DNA of 64,000 nucleotides from Pseudoduganella namucuonensis (GTDB lineage: Bacteria > Pseudomonadota > Gammaproteobacteria > Burkholderiales > Burkholderiaceae_D). The position numbers and the translations under genes are program-made. This document shows, in pieces, positions 39,192 through 52,736 of this stretch (the first letter of the stretch is position 1; each line of letters starts with the position of its first letter). The stretch lies in the NCBI RefSeq assembly GCF_900116645.1, contig NZ_FPBO01000012.1, forward strand, positions 124,001-188,000. The letters run 5' to 3'. The notes beneath the pieces were generated by a model. It had not been told where the DNA came from and searched no databases. It saw only the letters and a list, made by a program, of their open reading frames with translations.

Positions 39192-40094
39192 ATGCTGCCC
39201 GACACCCGCCAGGGCGAGGCGCTGCTCGCCATCGTCGACACCGGCAGTTTCGAGCAGGCCGCCGCGCTGCTGCACATCTCGCCGTCCGCCATCTCGCAGC
39301 GGGTGGCGGCGCTCGAGGCGGCGGCCGGCGCGCCCCTGCTGGTGCGCAGCCGCCCCTGCCGCCCGACCGCCGCCGGCCAGCGCCTGGTCAGCTACCTGCG
39401 CCGAAGCAGGCTGCTGGAGGAGGAATACCTGGCCGACCTGGCCGACCAGGAGGGGCGGCCGCTGAGCGTGCCGCTGGCGGTCAACAACGACACGCTGGCC
39501 ACCTGGCTGCTGCCGGAGCTGACGCCCTTCCTGGCGCGCGAAAACCTGCTGCTCGACATCGCGCTGGACGACCAGGACCACACCTACAACCTGCTCGAGC
39601 GCGGCGTGGCGCTGGCCGCCGTGTCGACGGAGGCGCAGCCCATGCGCGGCTGCACCGTCCAGCCGCTGGGGGTGATGCGCTACCGCATGCTGGCCTCGCC
39701 CGCCTTCGCCGCGCGCTGGTTTCCCGGCGGCCTGTCGCGCGAGGCGGCGCGCAAGGCGCCCCTGCTGGTGTTCGACCGCAAGGACATGCTGCAGGCCGTC
39801 TTCCTGCAGCGCGAACTCGGCCTGCCGCCCGGCAGCTATCCCTGCCACTACATCCCGTCCAGCGACGCCTTCCTGAACGCGATCCTGCTGGGCCTGGGCT
39901 ACGGCATGTCGCCGGAACAGCAATACGGCGGCCTGCTGGAACAGGCCACCCTGCTGGACGTGGCGCCGGGGCGGCACATCGACGTCGCGCTGCACTGGCA
40001 CAGCTGGCGCGTGCAGTCGCCCAAGCTGGAGCGCCTGAGCGCGGAGGTGATCGCCGCGGCCCGGCGGCGCCTGACGCAGGCCCCCACACCGTAG
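39192..40094 (+). CDS. argP: LysR-family regulator, ArgP/IciA type
   Basis: A 300-residue LysR protein. The HTH is in QAAALLHISPSAISQRVAALE; the effector domain carries ArgP features such as LAVNNDTLATWLLPEL and VFDRKDMLQ. It should activate the divergent exporter gene in response to basic amino acids. Effector is inferred from neighbour and family. Confidence 0.9.
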   Translation: MLPDTRQGEALLAIVDTGSFEQAAALLHISPSAISQRVAALEAAAGAPLLVRSRPCRPTAAGQRLVSYLRRSRLLEEEYLADLADQEGRPLSVPLAVNNDTLATWLLPELTPFLARENLLLDIALDDQDHTYNLLERGVALAAVSTEAQPMRGCTVQPLGVMRYRMLASPAFAARWFPGGLSREAARKAPLLVFDRKDMLQAVFLQRELGLPPGSYPCHYIPSSDAFLNAILLGLGYGMSPEQQYGGLLEQATLLDVAPGRHIDVALHWHSWRVQSPKLERLSAEVIAAARRRLTQAPTP

Positions 40095-40183
40095 CGCGCG
40101 GCGCTTGCCGCTCCGCGGGCGCTCACGTAAAGTGTCTTAAGTGGAAAGATTGTCCATGGCATACACCTGCGTCTGGAGAAGAG

Positions 40184-44103
<3,920 letters not shown>

Positions 44104-44107
<4 letters not shown>

Positions 44108-44430
44108 CGCGAGTAATAGGAACAGGTGTATTTGCGCAGGCCGTCGACCTGGTTGGTGTACACCGAGCGGCCCTCGTAGAAACTGGGGCAGGCCGCGTAC
44201 CAGATCGTGCTCTGGTTGCCGAAATAGGTGGTGTAGCTGGCGCCCGGCGCCAGCCCGGCGGCCTGGCCGAACTGGCACACCGGGCCGGAGGAAAAGCACC
44301 AGTGCACCATGACCGCGGCGCCGCAATTGCTGCGGAACACCAGGCCGCCGTCGTTGGTGGCGCTGCCCGAGACGCAGATCAGGTCGCGCCAGCTGCGCGG
44401 CCCGATGGCCTTGATCGTCTCGATCGCCAT
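44104..44430 (-). CDS. Cysteine-rich hypothetical protein, possibly 5'-truncated
   Basis: A 108-residue protein I do not recognise. It has six cysteines spread through the chain and many Tyr, Ser and Gly, which suggests a disulfide-bonded secreted protein, yet there is no signal peptide. The frame stays open for about 145 bases upstream of ATG 44430 and looks coding (for example ADAPSPISDADFGRE) but contains no ATG, GTG or TTG. The gene may therefore have lost its N-terminus through a frameshift or start mutation, or use a rare start. Confidence 0.5.
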
Positions 44431-44729
44431 TTCCCGGCCGAAATCGGCGTCGCTGATCGGCGACGGCGCGTCGGCGCACAGGCGCGGAATGCGGCGCCAC
44501 AGCGAACCCAGGAAGCGGCCCGCGCGCCCGCGCCGCGCGAGGGCGGCTCCATCCTGATGTCGTTCTCATCCCGGCTCCCTTTTCGGCGCAAAGCCGGGGT
44601 AGTATGAATATAAAATAAACAACACAATACGGCTGTGGAAACTGTGCGGAAATACCACGCCGGGGTTCGCTTGCGGCCAGTGGGGATTTGCCGCACTATC
44701 CGTTGACAAAACCTTCAGACGAGGCAAGC
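44431..44729. other. Intergenic region before the efflux operon
   Basis: About 300 bases. The left part (to 44575) may be the missing 5' end of the cysteine-rich gene. The part at 44585-44650 is much AT-richer than its surroundings and is the best place for divergent promoters. A TTG at 44688 opens the adaptor frame but GTG 44730 has the better ribosome site. No RNA gene or repeat seen. Confidence 0.45.
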
Positions 44730-45941
44730 GTGTCCACCACTCCCGACCTGTCCAGATTGAAGATAGAGCGCGGCCCCGCGCAGGCGCCGGCCCGGGGCCG
44801 CAAGTGGATCAGGATCGGCGCGGCCCTGCTGGCGCTGGCCCTGGCCGGCGTCCTCGTCGCCAGGCAGTTCGGCGGCGCCGCAAGCGTGGAGACGGTGACG
44901 GTGTCGCTGGCTTACCCGTCGCAGGACTACACGCTGCTCAACGCCACCGGCTACGTGGTGGCGCAGCGCAAGGCGGCGCTGGCGTCCAAGGCCACCGGGC
45001 GGCTGGAGTGGCTGGGCGTGCTGGAGGGCTCGCGCGTGAAGCGGGACGAGGTGGTGGCGCGCCTGGAAAGCCGCGACGTGGCGGCCGCGCTGGGCCAGGC
45101 CCAGGCCAACGTCAAGGTGGCGCAGGCCAACCTGGAACAGGGCCAGGCCGAGTTGGCGGACGCGCAGCGGGCCTACCAGCGCGCCAGCGAGCTGTTGGCG
45201 CAGAAGTTCATCGCGGCGGCCAGCCACGACGCGGCGCTGGCGCGCTACAACAAGGCCAGGGCCGCCATCGCGGCGCAGCGCGCGGCCATCGCCGCGGCCC
45301 GCGCCGGCGCGCAGTCGGCCCAGGTGGCGCTGGACCAGACCTCGATCCGCGCGCCCTTCGACGGCGTGATCCTCACCAAGAACGCCAACGTGGGCGACAA
45401 CATCACCCCCTTCTCCTCCGCCGCCGACAGCAAGGGCGCGGTGGTGACCATCGCGGACATGGACACGCTGGAGGTGGAGGCGGACGTGTCGGAGTCGTCG
45501 CTGGCGAAGATCCGCGCCGACCAGCCGGCCGAGATCCAGCTGGACGCCTTCCCCGAACTGCGCCTGGCCGGCGTGGTCTCGCGCATGGTGCCGACAGTGG
45601 ACCGCGGCAAGGCCACCCTGCTGGTGAAGGTGCGCTTCCTGGAGCGCGACCCGCGCGTGCTGCCGGACATGAGCGCGAAGGTGGCCTTCCTGTCCAAGCC
45701 CGTGCCGGCGGCGGACAAGGCGCCGGTGACGGCCGTGCAGCCGGCGGCCATCGCCACGCGCGACGGCAAGGCGGCGCTGCTGGTGGTCGATGGCGGCAAG
45801 CTGCGCCAGGTGGCGGTGACGCCGGGACGCAAGGTGGGGGAGTTGGTGGAGGTGCGGGGCGCGCGGCCGGGCGACCAGGTGGTGCTCCATCCCGGTCCCG
45901 ACCTGCGGGACGGCCAGCCGGTGACGGTCGCCAAGAAATGA
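44730..45941 (+). CDS. MacA-like periplasmic adaptor (RND/ABC efflux)
   Basis: A 403-residue membrane-fusion protein. An N-terminal anchor helix (about 28-47) is followed by a barrel-sandwich/lipoyl part (GYVVAQRKAALASKATGRLEWL), a coiled-coil hairpin (about 110-190, rich in Ala and Gln), then the second lipoyl half (QTSIRAPFDGVILTKNANVGD) and beta-barrel. It would link an inner membrane ABC pump to an outer membrane channel; none is encoded nearby. Start is GTG 44730 with GAGG before it. Its stop overlaps the ATPase start as ATGA. Confidence 0.85.
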   Translation: MSTTPDLSRLKIERGPAQAPARGRKWIRIGAALLALALAGVLVARQFGGAASVETVTVSLAYPSQDYTLLNATGYVVAQRKAALASKATGRLEWLGVLEGSRVKRDEVVARLESRDVAAALGQAQANVKVAQANLEQGQAELADAQRAYQRASELLAQKFIAAASHDAALARYNKARAAIAAQRAAIAAARAGAQSAQVALDQTSIRAPFDGVILTKNANVGDNITPFSSAADSKGAVVTIADMDTLEVEADVSESSLAKIRADQPAEIQLDAFPELRLAGVVSRMVPTVDRGKATLLVKVRFLERDPRVLPDMSAKVAFLSKPVPAADKAPVTAVQPAAIATRDGKAALLVVDGGKLRQVAVTPGRKVGELVEVRGARPGDQVVLHPGPDLRDGQPVTVAKK

Positions 45942-46690
45942 ACGGCGAAATGAAAGAAGGAGTGCGAGGAGAATCGGACCAAAGCGCGGCCGACGGCGCC
46001 GGCGCGCCCGCGCTGGTGCGCATCGAGCACCTGGTCAAGTCCTACCGGCGCGGCGGCCAGATCGTGCCGGTGCTGACCGACATCTCGCTGGAGATAAGGG
46101 CCGGCGACTTCACCGCGCTGATGGGCCCCTCCGGCTCCGGCAAGAGCACCCTGCTCAACCTGATCGCCGGCATCGACAAGCCGGACGCCGGCCTGCTGCG
46201 CGTGGACGGCCTCGATATCGCGGCCATGTCGGAGACCGACCTGGCGCACTGGCGCGCCGCCAACGTGGGCTTCATCTTCCAGTTCTACAACCTGATGCCG
46301 GTGCTGTCGGCCTACGAGAACGTGGAGCTGCCGCTGCTGCTCACGTCCTTGTCGCGGCGCGAGCGCAGGGAGCGCGTCGAGCTGACGCTGGCCATGGTGG
46401 GCCTGTCCGACCGCATGGACCACACGCCGAACGAGCTGTCCGGCGGCCAGCAGCAGCGCGTGGCGATCGCGCGCGCCATCGTCGCCGATCCCACGCTGAT
46501 CGTGGCCGACGAGCCGACCGGGGACCTGGACCGCCAGTCCGCCGCCGACGTGCTGGCGCTGCTGAACCAGTTGAACCGGGAGCTGGGCAAGACCATCATC
46601 ATGGTCACGCACGACGCCCACGCGGCGGCGCGGGCGCGCACGCTGATCCACCTGGAAAAAGGCGAGCTGATCGCCGAGCCGCGGGGCTAG
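45938..46690 (+). CDS. ABC transporter ATP-binding protein (MacB/LolD type)
   Basis: A 250-residue ATPase with Walker [19 protein letters not shown]-loop [18 protein letters not shown], signature [15 protein letters not shown], Walker [13 protein letters not shown] and H-loop VTHD. The pattern is that of the MacB/LolD/FtsE group, which drive mechanotransmission rather than classical transport. It has about 25 extra N-terminal residues if the first ATG is used. Second gene of the adaptor-ATPase-permease-permease operon. Confidence 0.92.
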   Translation: MNGEMKEGVRGESDQSAADGAGAPALVRIEHLVKSYRRGGQIVPVLTDISLEIRAGDFTALMGPSGSGKSTLLNLIAGIDKPDAGLLRVDGLDIAAMSETDLAHWRAANVGFIFQFYNLMPVLSAYENVELPLLLTSLSRRERRERVELTLAMVGLSDRMDHTPNELSGGQQQRVAIARAIVADPTLIVADEPTGDLDRQSAADVLALLNQLNRELGKTIIMVTHDAHAAARARTLIHLEKGELIAEPRG

Positions 46691-46691
46691 C

Positions 46692-47849
46692 ATGCAGCTG
46701 CTCAAGCTGATCGCCAGGAACCCCCTGCGCCACAAGCTGCGCACGGCGCTGACGGTGCTCGGCCTGGTGGTGGCCACGCTCTCCTTCGGCCTGCTGCAAA
46801 CAGTGGTCCACGCGTGGTACGCCGGCGCCGAGGGCGCGTCCGCCACCACCTTGGTCACGCGCAACGCCACCTCGCTGGTGTTCCCGCTGCCGCTGGCCTA
46901 CCAGGCCCGCATCCGCGCCGTGGAGGGCGTGTCCGGCGTGGGCTACGCCAACTGGTTCGGCGGCGTCTACAAGGACCCGAAGAACTTCTTCGCGCAATTC
47001 GCCATCTCCGGCGCCAGCTACCTGGACATCTACCCCGACTACCTGCTGGGCGAGGCCGAGCGCGCCGCCTTCCTGCGCGACCGCAAGGGCGCCATCGTCG
47101 GCCGCAAGCTGGCCGACCAGTACGGCCTCAAGGTGGGCGACGCGCTGCCGCTGCGCGGCACCATCTACCCCGGCCAATGGGAATTCGTGGTGCGCGGCAT
47201 CTACGAGGGACGGCGGCCCGACACCAACACCGCCACCATGTTCTTCCACTGGGACTATGTGAACGAGGGATTGAGGAAGATCTCTCCGCGCCGCGCCAAC
47301 CAGGTCGGCGTGTACGTGGTGCGGATCGCGCGCGCGGAGGACGCGGCCGCGGTCTCCGGCGCCATCGACCGGCAGTTCCGCAACTCGCTGGCCGAGACGC
47401 TGACCGAGACCGAGAAGGCCTTCCAGCTCGGCTTCGTGTCCATGTCCGAGGCCATCGTGGTGGCGGTGCGGGCGGTGTCCTACGTCGTCATCGTGATCAT
47501 CATGGCGGTGATGGCCAACACCATGGCCATGAGCGCGCGCGAGCGGCTGTCGGAGTACGCGACGCTGAAGGCGCTGGGCTTCGGCCCCGGCTACCTGGCC
47601 GCGCTGATCTTCGGCGAATCGCTGCTGCTGGCGCTGGCCGGCGGCCTGCTCGGCATCGCGCTGCTGTTCCCGCTGACGGCCGCCGTCGGCGCGGCCATGG
47701 GCACCATGTTCCCCGTGTTCCAGGTGGCGCCGGCCACCCTGCCGCTGCAGGTGCTGGCCGCGCTGCTGATCGGCGTGGTGGCCGGCATCGCGCCCACGCT
47801 GCGCGCGGTGAACGTGAACATCGTCGACGGCCTGCGGAGCATAGGCTGA
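46692..47849 (+). CDS. ABC transporter permease, FtsX/MacB type (first)
   Basis: A 385-residue membrane protein: one N-terminal helix (about 20-38), a periplasmic MacB_PCD domain (about 45-255), and three C-terminal FtsX helices (ERLSEYATLKALGFGPGYLAALI joins them). It starts one base after the ATPase gene and its stop overlaps the next permease as TGATG. With its partner it would form the heterodimeric membrane part of the pump. Confidence 0.9.
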   Translation: MQLLKLIARNPLRHKLRTALTVLGLVVATLSFGLLQTVVHAWYAGAEGASATTLVTRNATSLVFPLPLAYQARIRAVEGVSGVGYANWFGGVYKDPKNFFAQFAISGASYLDIYPDYLLGEAERAAFLRDRKGAIVGRKLADQYGLKVGDALPLRGTIYPGQWEFVVRGIYEGRRPDTNTATMFFHWDYVNEGLRKISPRRANQVGVYVVRIARAEDAAAVSGAIDRQFRNSLAETLTETEKAFQLGFVSMSEAIVVAVRAVSYVVIVIIMAVMANTMAMSARERLSEYATLKALGFGPGYLAALIFGESLLLALAGGLLGIALLFPLTAAVGAAMGTMFPVFQVAPATLPLQVLAALLIGVVAGIAPTLRAVNVNIVDGLRSIG

Positions 47850-49015
47850 TGCGCATCCCCCTGGCCTACATCGCGCGCAACCTGTGGGCGCGGCGCCTGA
47901 CCACCACCTTGACCGCCGCCGGCCTGGCGCTGGTGGTGTTCGTGTTCGCCACCGTGCTGATGCTGGACGAGGGCCTGCGCACCACCTTGGTCACCACCGG
48001 CGAGTACGACAACGTGATGGTGATACGCCGCTCGGCCGAGAGCGAGGTGCAAAGCGGCATAGACCGGGCGCAGGCCGCCATCGTGGCCAGCCATCCCGCC
48101 ATCGCGCCGGGCCCGGACGGCCAGGCCATGCTGTCGAAGGAGACGGTTGTGCTGATCTCGCTGAACAAGCGCGGCTCGGACAAGCCGTCCAACGTGGTGA
48201 TCCGCGGCGTGAGCCAGCGCGGCCTGACGCTGCGGCCGCAGGTGCGGCTGGTGGCCGGACGCATGTTCCGGCCCGGCGCGTCCGAGATCATCGCCGGCGC
48301 CAGCATCGCGCGGCGCTTCTCGGGCGCCGGCATCGGCGAGAAGCTGCGCTTCGGCCAGCGCGAATGGACCGTGGTCGGCCTGTTCGACGCCGGCAACAGC
48401 GGCTTCGATTCCGAGATCTGGGGCGACGCCGACCAGCTGATGCAGGCCTTCCGGCGCAACGGCTTCTCGTCCATGGTGCTGCGGCTGGGCGGCGCCGCCG
48501 GGTTCGACGCGTTCAAGCGCGCCATCGAATCGGACCCGCGGCTGACGCTGGAAGCCAAGCGCGAGCAAACCTTTTATTCGGACCAGTCGAAGGCGTTGTC
48601 GACCTTCATCAGCATCCTCGGCCTGACCCTGTCCATCATCTTCTCGATCGGCGCGACGATCGGGGCGGCCATCACCATGTACGCCTCGGTGGCCAACCGC
48701 ACCGCCGAGATCGGCACGCTGCGCGCGCTGGGCTACCAGCGGCGCAACATCCTGGCCGCCTTCCTGGCCGAGTCCATGCTGCTGGCGCTGGCGGGCGGCG
48801 CGGCGGGGCTGCTGTTCGCGTCGTTCATGCAGTTCCTGTCCTTCTCCACCACCAATTTCCAGTCCTTCTCCGAACTGGCGTTCGGCTTCAAGCTCAATGG
48901 CGCCATCGTCGTCAAGACGCTGCTATTCTCGCTGCTGATGGGCGTCGTCGGCGGCTTCCTGCCCGCCCTGCGCGCCGCCCGCATGCGGATCGTGGACGCG
49001 CTGCGGGCCGCGTGA
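47849..49015 (+). CDS. ABC transporter permease, FtsX/MacB type (second)
   Basis: A 388-residue paralogue of the preceding permease with the same plan: N-terminal helix (about 18-38), periplasmic domain, then three FtsX helices with NRTAEIGTLRALGYQRRNILAAF. Sequence differs enough that the pair is a heterodimer rather than a recent duplication. Last gene of the operon. Substrate unknown; MacB-type systems export peptides, macrolides or lipoprotein-like cargo. Confidence 0.9.
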   Translation: MRIPLAYIARNLWARRLTTTLTAAGLALVVFVFATVLMLDEGLRTTLVTTGEYDNVMVIRRSAESEVQSGIDRAQAAIVASHPAIAPGPDGQAMLSKETVVLISLNKRGSDKPSNVVIRGVSQRGLTLRPQVRLVAGRMFRPGASEIIAGASIARRFSGAGIGEKLRFGQREWTVVGLFDAGNSGFDSEIWGDADQLMQAFRRNGFSSMVLRLGGAAGFDAFKRAIESDPRLTLEAKREQTFYSDQSKALSTFISILGLTLSIIFSIGATIGAAITMYASVANRTAEIGTLRALGYQRRNILAAFLAESMLLALAGGAAGLLFASFMQFLSFSTTNFQSFSELAFGFKLNGAIVVKTLLFSLLMGVVGGFLPALRAARMRIVDALRAA

Positions 49016-49167
49016 TCCTCGCTCAAGCGATCGATCCGGGCTATATTTCTCCCTCCATCGCGGAACCATTCGTGCGCACGGTTGTCTAGAGCACGCACGG
49101 CTGCGCAAGTTTGACCGACCGGCAAAAACTCGTGCTACACTTTCTTTCCAGCAAACCCGCGTCCCCC

Positions 49168-50883
49168 ATGCCCATGCGATCCGCCGCCGCCAGTCGTACC
49201 GTCCTGCACGCCCTGCGGCAGGCGTTGTGCCGCCTGGCGTGCCTGCTGCTGGCCGTGACGCTGGCCGCGCCGGCCATGGCGGCCGAGGAGCGCAAGGTGC
49301 TGGTGCTGTATTCGCTCGGCTCGGACTCGGCCTCCGTGTGGCAAGCCATGGTGCACAAGGGCCTGTACGATGAACTGGGCAAGAAGACCTGGGGCGAGCC
49401 GCCCAGCATCTTCGAGGAGCGCTTCGACGCGATCCGGGTGGGCGACAAGCCCTCGCTGGACAGCATGGGCCCCTACCTGAAGACCAAATACGCCGAGGTC
49501 AAGCTGGACGCGGTGGTCACCGAGAACTACCTGGCCGCCACCTTCCTGCACAGCCATCCCGAGCTGTTCCCCGGCGTGCCGCGCTATTACGTCAACCACG
49601 GCCGCAAGAACTGGCGCCCGAAGGACGGCGAGGCGCTGGAGGTGGTGCCCGACTATGTGCGCATGCTGGGCGTGATCACGCGCGTGGCGCCGCACACGCG
49701 GCGCGTGGTGGTGGTGGGCGACCGCTCGCCGCGGGTGCAGGAGTGGATCGCCGGCGCGCGCGACGCGGCCCGCCCCTACGGCAAGATCCTCACCGTGGAC
49801 TACTGGGACAACCAGAGCTTCGACGAGTTGTACCGCCGCGCGGCCCTGCTCAGCGGCGACACCGCCATCCTGATGTTCGCCACCTACGGCGACAACACCG
49901 GCGCCAAGGGCTTGCCGGCCGTGGTGGCGCGCAAGCTGGCCGCGGTGGCGCAGGTGCCGGTGTTCACCCACGTGGAATCGCTGGTGCTGCCCGGGATCGC
50001 GGGCGGCTATGTGCTCAGCGGCGAGAACATCGGCCGCGTGATCGCCAACGTGCTGCAGGGACAGCGCCCCGACTTGGGCGCCGTGCAGCGCTACGTGTTC
50101 GACTTCCCCACCGCCGAGCGCCACCAGTTGCGCCACATACCGCCCGGCGCGGTGCTGCTGAACCGGCCGCAGGGCGTGTGGGAGCTGTACCGCTGGCAGA
50201 TCATCCTGGGCCTGACCCTGATCGTGATGGAGGGCGTGCTGATCACGGCGCTGGTGATGGCGCTGCGCTCGCGCCGCCGCACCATGACCGCGCTGAACGA
50301 CGAGCGCAACAACCTGGAGGACCGCGTGCTGCAGCGCACGCTGGAGCTGCTGATGGCCAACAACAAGCTGGAGCAGCTGGCCACCACCGACCCGCTGACC
50401 GGCATCGCCAACCGGCGCAAGATGACGGAGCAGATTTCCAAGGAGCTGGAGCGGGCGCGCCGCTTCCGCCATCCGCTGTCGCTGCTGATGGTGGACATCG
50501 ACCACTTCAAGCGCATCAACGACACCTACGGCCACGACATCGGCGACCGCGCCATCGTGGCCGTGGCCAGCATGCTGGCCTCCTCCATGCGCAGCATCGA
50601 CATGGTGGCGCGCTTCGGCGGCGAGGAGTTCGTGCTGCTGATGCCGGAGACCGACATCGACGTGGCCGGCAACGCCGCCGAGCGCCTGCGCGACGCGGCG
50701 GCGCGCCTGCGGATCGAAGTGGACGGGGGCTTGAAAATCACGCTGACGATCAGCATCGGCGTGGCCGCGACGCGGCCGCAGGAGGCGCCGGATTCGCCGT
50801 CCTCGCTGCTGATGCGGGCGGACAAGGCGCTGTACCGCGCCAAGAACGAGGGCCGCGACCGGGTGGTGCTGGCCACGGCCTGA
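49168..50883 (+). CDS. Periplasmic-binding-domain diguanylate cyclase
   Basis: About 571 residues. A signal/anchor (about 1-32) is followed by a periplasmic ABC-substrate-binding-like domain (about 33-325: KVLVLYSLGSDSASVWQ, VVTENYLAATFLHSHPELFPGVP), one transmembrane helix (about 348-368), a coiled coil, and a GGDEF domain with GGEEF at 484-488. The inhibitory site R475-x-x-D478 lies five residues before it, so product inhibition is expected. It should make c-di-GMP in response to a periplasmic ligand. ATG 49168 is chosen; a TTG at 49111 would lengthen the signal and neither has a strong ribosome site. Confidence 0.87.
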   Translation: MPMRSAAASRTVLHALRQALCRLACLLLAVTLAAPAMAAEERKVLVLYSLGSDSASVWQAMVHKGLYDELGKKTWGEPPSIFEERFDAIRVGDKPSLDSMGPYLKTKYAEVKLDAVVTENYLAATFLHSHPELFPGVPRYYVNHGRKNWRPKDGEALEVVPDYVRMLGVITRVAPHTRRVVVVGDRSPRVQEWIAGARDAARPYGKILTVDYWDNQSFDELYRRAALLSGDTAILMFATYGDNTGAKGLPAVVARKLAAVAQVPVFTHVESLVLPGIAGGYVLSGENIGRVIANVLQGQRPDLGAVQRYVFDFPTAERHQLRHIPPGAVLLNRPQGVWELYRWQIILGLTLIVMEGVLITALVMALRSRRRTMTALNDERNNLEDRVLQRTLELLMANNKLEQLATTDPLTGIANRRKMTEQISKELERARRFRHPLSLLMVDIDHFKRINDTYGHDIGDRAIVAVASMLASSMRSIDMVARFGGEEFVLLMPETDIDVAGNAAERLRDAAARLRIEVDGGLKITLTISIGVAATRPQEAPDSPSSLLMRADKALYRAKNEGRDRVVLATA

Positions 50884-50894
50884 TGCGTCCGATA

Positions 50895-50959
50895 GGGGAC
50901 AGACCCGCGATCCAAGTCCCATGCCTTTGCCGGGACCTGTGGCGCGGACGGTCTGTCCC
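50895..50959. repeat. GGGGACAG-family palindromic repeat
   Basis: Arms GGGGACAGACC and GGTCTGTCCCC about 43 bases apart; interior shares CCCATGCC and GCGCGG with the copy at 19651-19715. It lies between the convergent cyclase and maiA genes. Confidence 0.8.
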
Positions 50960-50976
50960 CGGTTTCAGGCCGGCGA

Positions 50977-51621
50977 TTATTCCGCGTCCGGCTGCGCGGA
51001 CGGATGGGCGGCCTGGAACGCCGGCAACGCCGCGCAGTTGGCGTCCACGCGCGCGATGTTCGGATAGGATTCCAGGTCCAGCCCGAAGCGCCGCGCGTTG
51101 AACACCTGCGGCACCAGGCAGCAGTCGGCCATGCTCGGCGTGTCGCCGTGGCAGAAGCGGCCGGTGGCCACGTCGCGCGCCAGATGCTCCTCCACCGTCG
51201 CCAGTCCCAGGCCCATCCAGTGGCGCAGCCATTCCAGCTTGGCCTCCTCGTCCAGCTTCAGCGTGTGCACCAGGTACTTCAGCACGCGCAGGTTGCCCAG
51301 CGGGTGGGTGTCGCAGGCGATGTCCATGGCCAGGCCGCGCACGCGGGCGCGGCCCGCCGCGTCGGCCGGCAGCAGCGGCACCAGCGGATGCCGCTCCTCC
51401 AGGTATTCCATGATGGCCAGCGACTGCGTCACCGTGGTGTCGCCGTCCTCCAGCGCCGGCAGCAGCGCGCCGGGATTCACGGCCCGGAAGGCCGCGCCCA
51501 ACTGCTCGCCGCCGTCGCGCAGCAGGTGCACCGGCACCGCCTCGTACGGCAGCGCCTTCAGGTTGAGCGCGATGCGGACGCGGTAGGCGGCCGAACTGCG
51601 GAAATAGGTGTATAGCCTCAT
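50977..51621 (-). CDS. maiA: Maleylacetoacetate isomerase
   Basis: A 214-residue zeta-class glutathione transferase. The GSH-binding motif SSAAYRVRIALN is the expected SSCSWRVRIAL-type motif, with Ala in place of the usual Cys. It isomerises maleylacetoacetate (or maleylpyruvate) to the fumaryl form, the substrate of the hydrolase encoded just upstream. Its start overlaps that gene as TGATG. Confidence 0.92.
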   Translation of the reverse strand: MRLYTYFRSSAAYRVRIALNLKALPYEAVPVHLLRDGGEQLGAAFRAVNPGALLPALEDGDTTVTQSLAIMEYLEERHPLVPLLPADAAGRARVRGLAMDIACDTHPLGNLRVLKYLVHTLKLDEEAKLEWLRHWMGLGLATVEEHLARDVATGRFCHGDTPSMADCCLVPQVFNARRFGLDLESYPNIARVDANCAALPAFQAAHPSAQPDAE

Positions 51622-52643
51622 CAGCCCTTCTCCCGGTAATGCGCCACGGTCTGGTCGATGGCGCCGAAGATGCTGGCGCCGCGCTCGTCCAGCATCTCGA
51701 TGCGCACGCTGTCGCCGAACTTCAGGTAGCCGGTCGCCGGCTGGCCGCCCTCGATGGTCTCGTACATGCGCACCTCGGCCAGGCAGCAGTAGCCCACGCC
51801 GCCGTTGGCGATGCTGGAGCCGTGCAGGCCGCCCTGCTTGTTGGACACCGTGCCCGAGCCGATGATGGTGCCGGCGCACAGTTCGCGCGTGCGGGCGGCG
51901 TGCGCCACCAGTTGCGCGAAGCTGAAGGTCATGTCCTCGCCGGCGTTCGGCTTGCCGAAGGGCTGGTGGTTCAGGGTGACGGTGAGCGGCAAGTGCAGCT
52001 TGCCGCCGGTCCAGTGCGCGCCCAGTTCGTCCGGCGTCACCGCCACCGGCGAGAAGGCGCTGGCCGGCTTGGAGTTGAAGAAGCCGAAACCCTTGGCCAG
52101 CTCGTTCGGAATCAGGTTGCGCAGCGAGACGTCGTTGACCAGCATGACCAGGCGGATCGCCTTGGCCGCGTCGGCGTCGCTGGCGCCCATCTTGACGTCG
52201 CCCGTGACCACGGCCACTTCCGCCTCCAGGTCGATGCCCCACTCCTCGCTGAGCGCGTAGATGCGGTCGCGCGGGCCGACGAAGCTGTCCGAACCGCCCT
52301 GGTACATCAGCGGGTCGGTGTAGAAGGAGGCCGGCACCTCGGCGTTGCGGGCCTTGCGCACCAGCTCCACGTGGTTGATGTAGGCCGAGCCGTCGGCCCA
52401 CTGGTAGGCGCGCGGCAGCGGCGAGTGGCACTGGCTTTCGTCGAAGGGCCTGGCCTCGGCCGCCCCGCCGTCGTTCAGCGCCTGGTACAGCGCGGCCAGT
52501 TGCGGCGCGGCGAAGTCCCAGTTGTCCAGCGCGGCCTGCAGGGTGGGGGCGACCATGGCGGCGCTCAGGTAGCGGGTCAGGTCTCGGCTGACGACGATCA
52601 GGGCGCCGTCGCGGCTGCCGTTTTTCAAGGTGGCGAGTTTCAT
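51621..52643 (-). CDS. Fumarylacetoacetate hydrolase-family protein
   Basis: A 340-residue FAH-family hydrolase that splits the fumaryl product of the isomerase; the likely pathway is homogentisate (tyrosine) or gentisate degradation. The metal ligands lie in DLEAEVAVVTGDV, and the fold ending has GTIIGSGTVSNKQGG. It is shorter than the eukaryotic-type FahA and belongs to the group often paired with maiA in Burkholderiales. No homogentisate dioxygenase is in the window. Divergent LysR gene is the likely regulator. Confidence 0.88.
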   Translation of the reverse strand: MKLATLKNGSRDGALIVVSRDLTRYLSAAMVAPTLQAALDNWDFAAPQLAALYQALNDGGAAEARPFDESQCHSPLPRAYQWADGSAYINHVELVRKARNAEVPASFYTDPLMYQGGSDSFVGPRDRIYALSEEWGIDLEAEVAVVTGDVKMGASDADAAKAIRLVMLVNDVSLRNLIPNELAKGFGFFNSKPASAFSPVAVTPDELGAHWTGGKLHLPLTVTLNHQPFGKPNAGEDMTFSFAQLVAHAARTRELCAGTIIGSGTVSNKQGGLHGSSIANGGVGYCCLAEVRMYETIEGGQPATGYLKFGDSVRIEMLDERGASIFGAIDQTVAHYREKG

Positions 52644-52696
52644 GCGGGATCCTTCGGTGGAGTGTGTGCCGATATTAGAATCCAGAATGAGATATC

Positions 52697-52709
52697 ATAC
52701 AAACGGTAT
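52697..52709. promoter_or_regulatory. Candidate LysR operator
   Basis: ATAC-AAACG-GTAT is an interrupted inverted repeat midway between the divergent hydrolase and LysR genes, in an AT-rich stretch. Position fits a LysR recognition site; sequence support is only this dyad. Confidence 0.4.
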
Positions 52710-52736
52710 TTTCCAATCGATTTATCAGATTTCCTC

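Noticed and set aside
44688..44729. TTG 44688 as start of the MacA-like adaptor
   Set aside because: GTG 44730 has a GAGG ribosome site at normal spacing; the extra 14 residues show no family similarity.
47884..49089. Alternative plus-strand frame over the second permease
   Set aside because: It lacks hydrophobic segments and any domain; the permease frame has FtsX helices and a TGATG overlap with the upstream gene.
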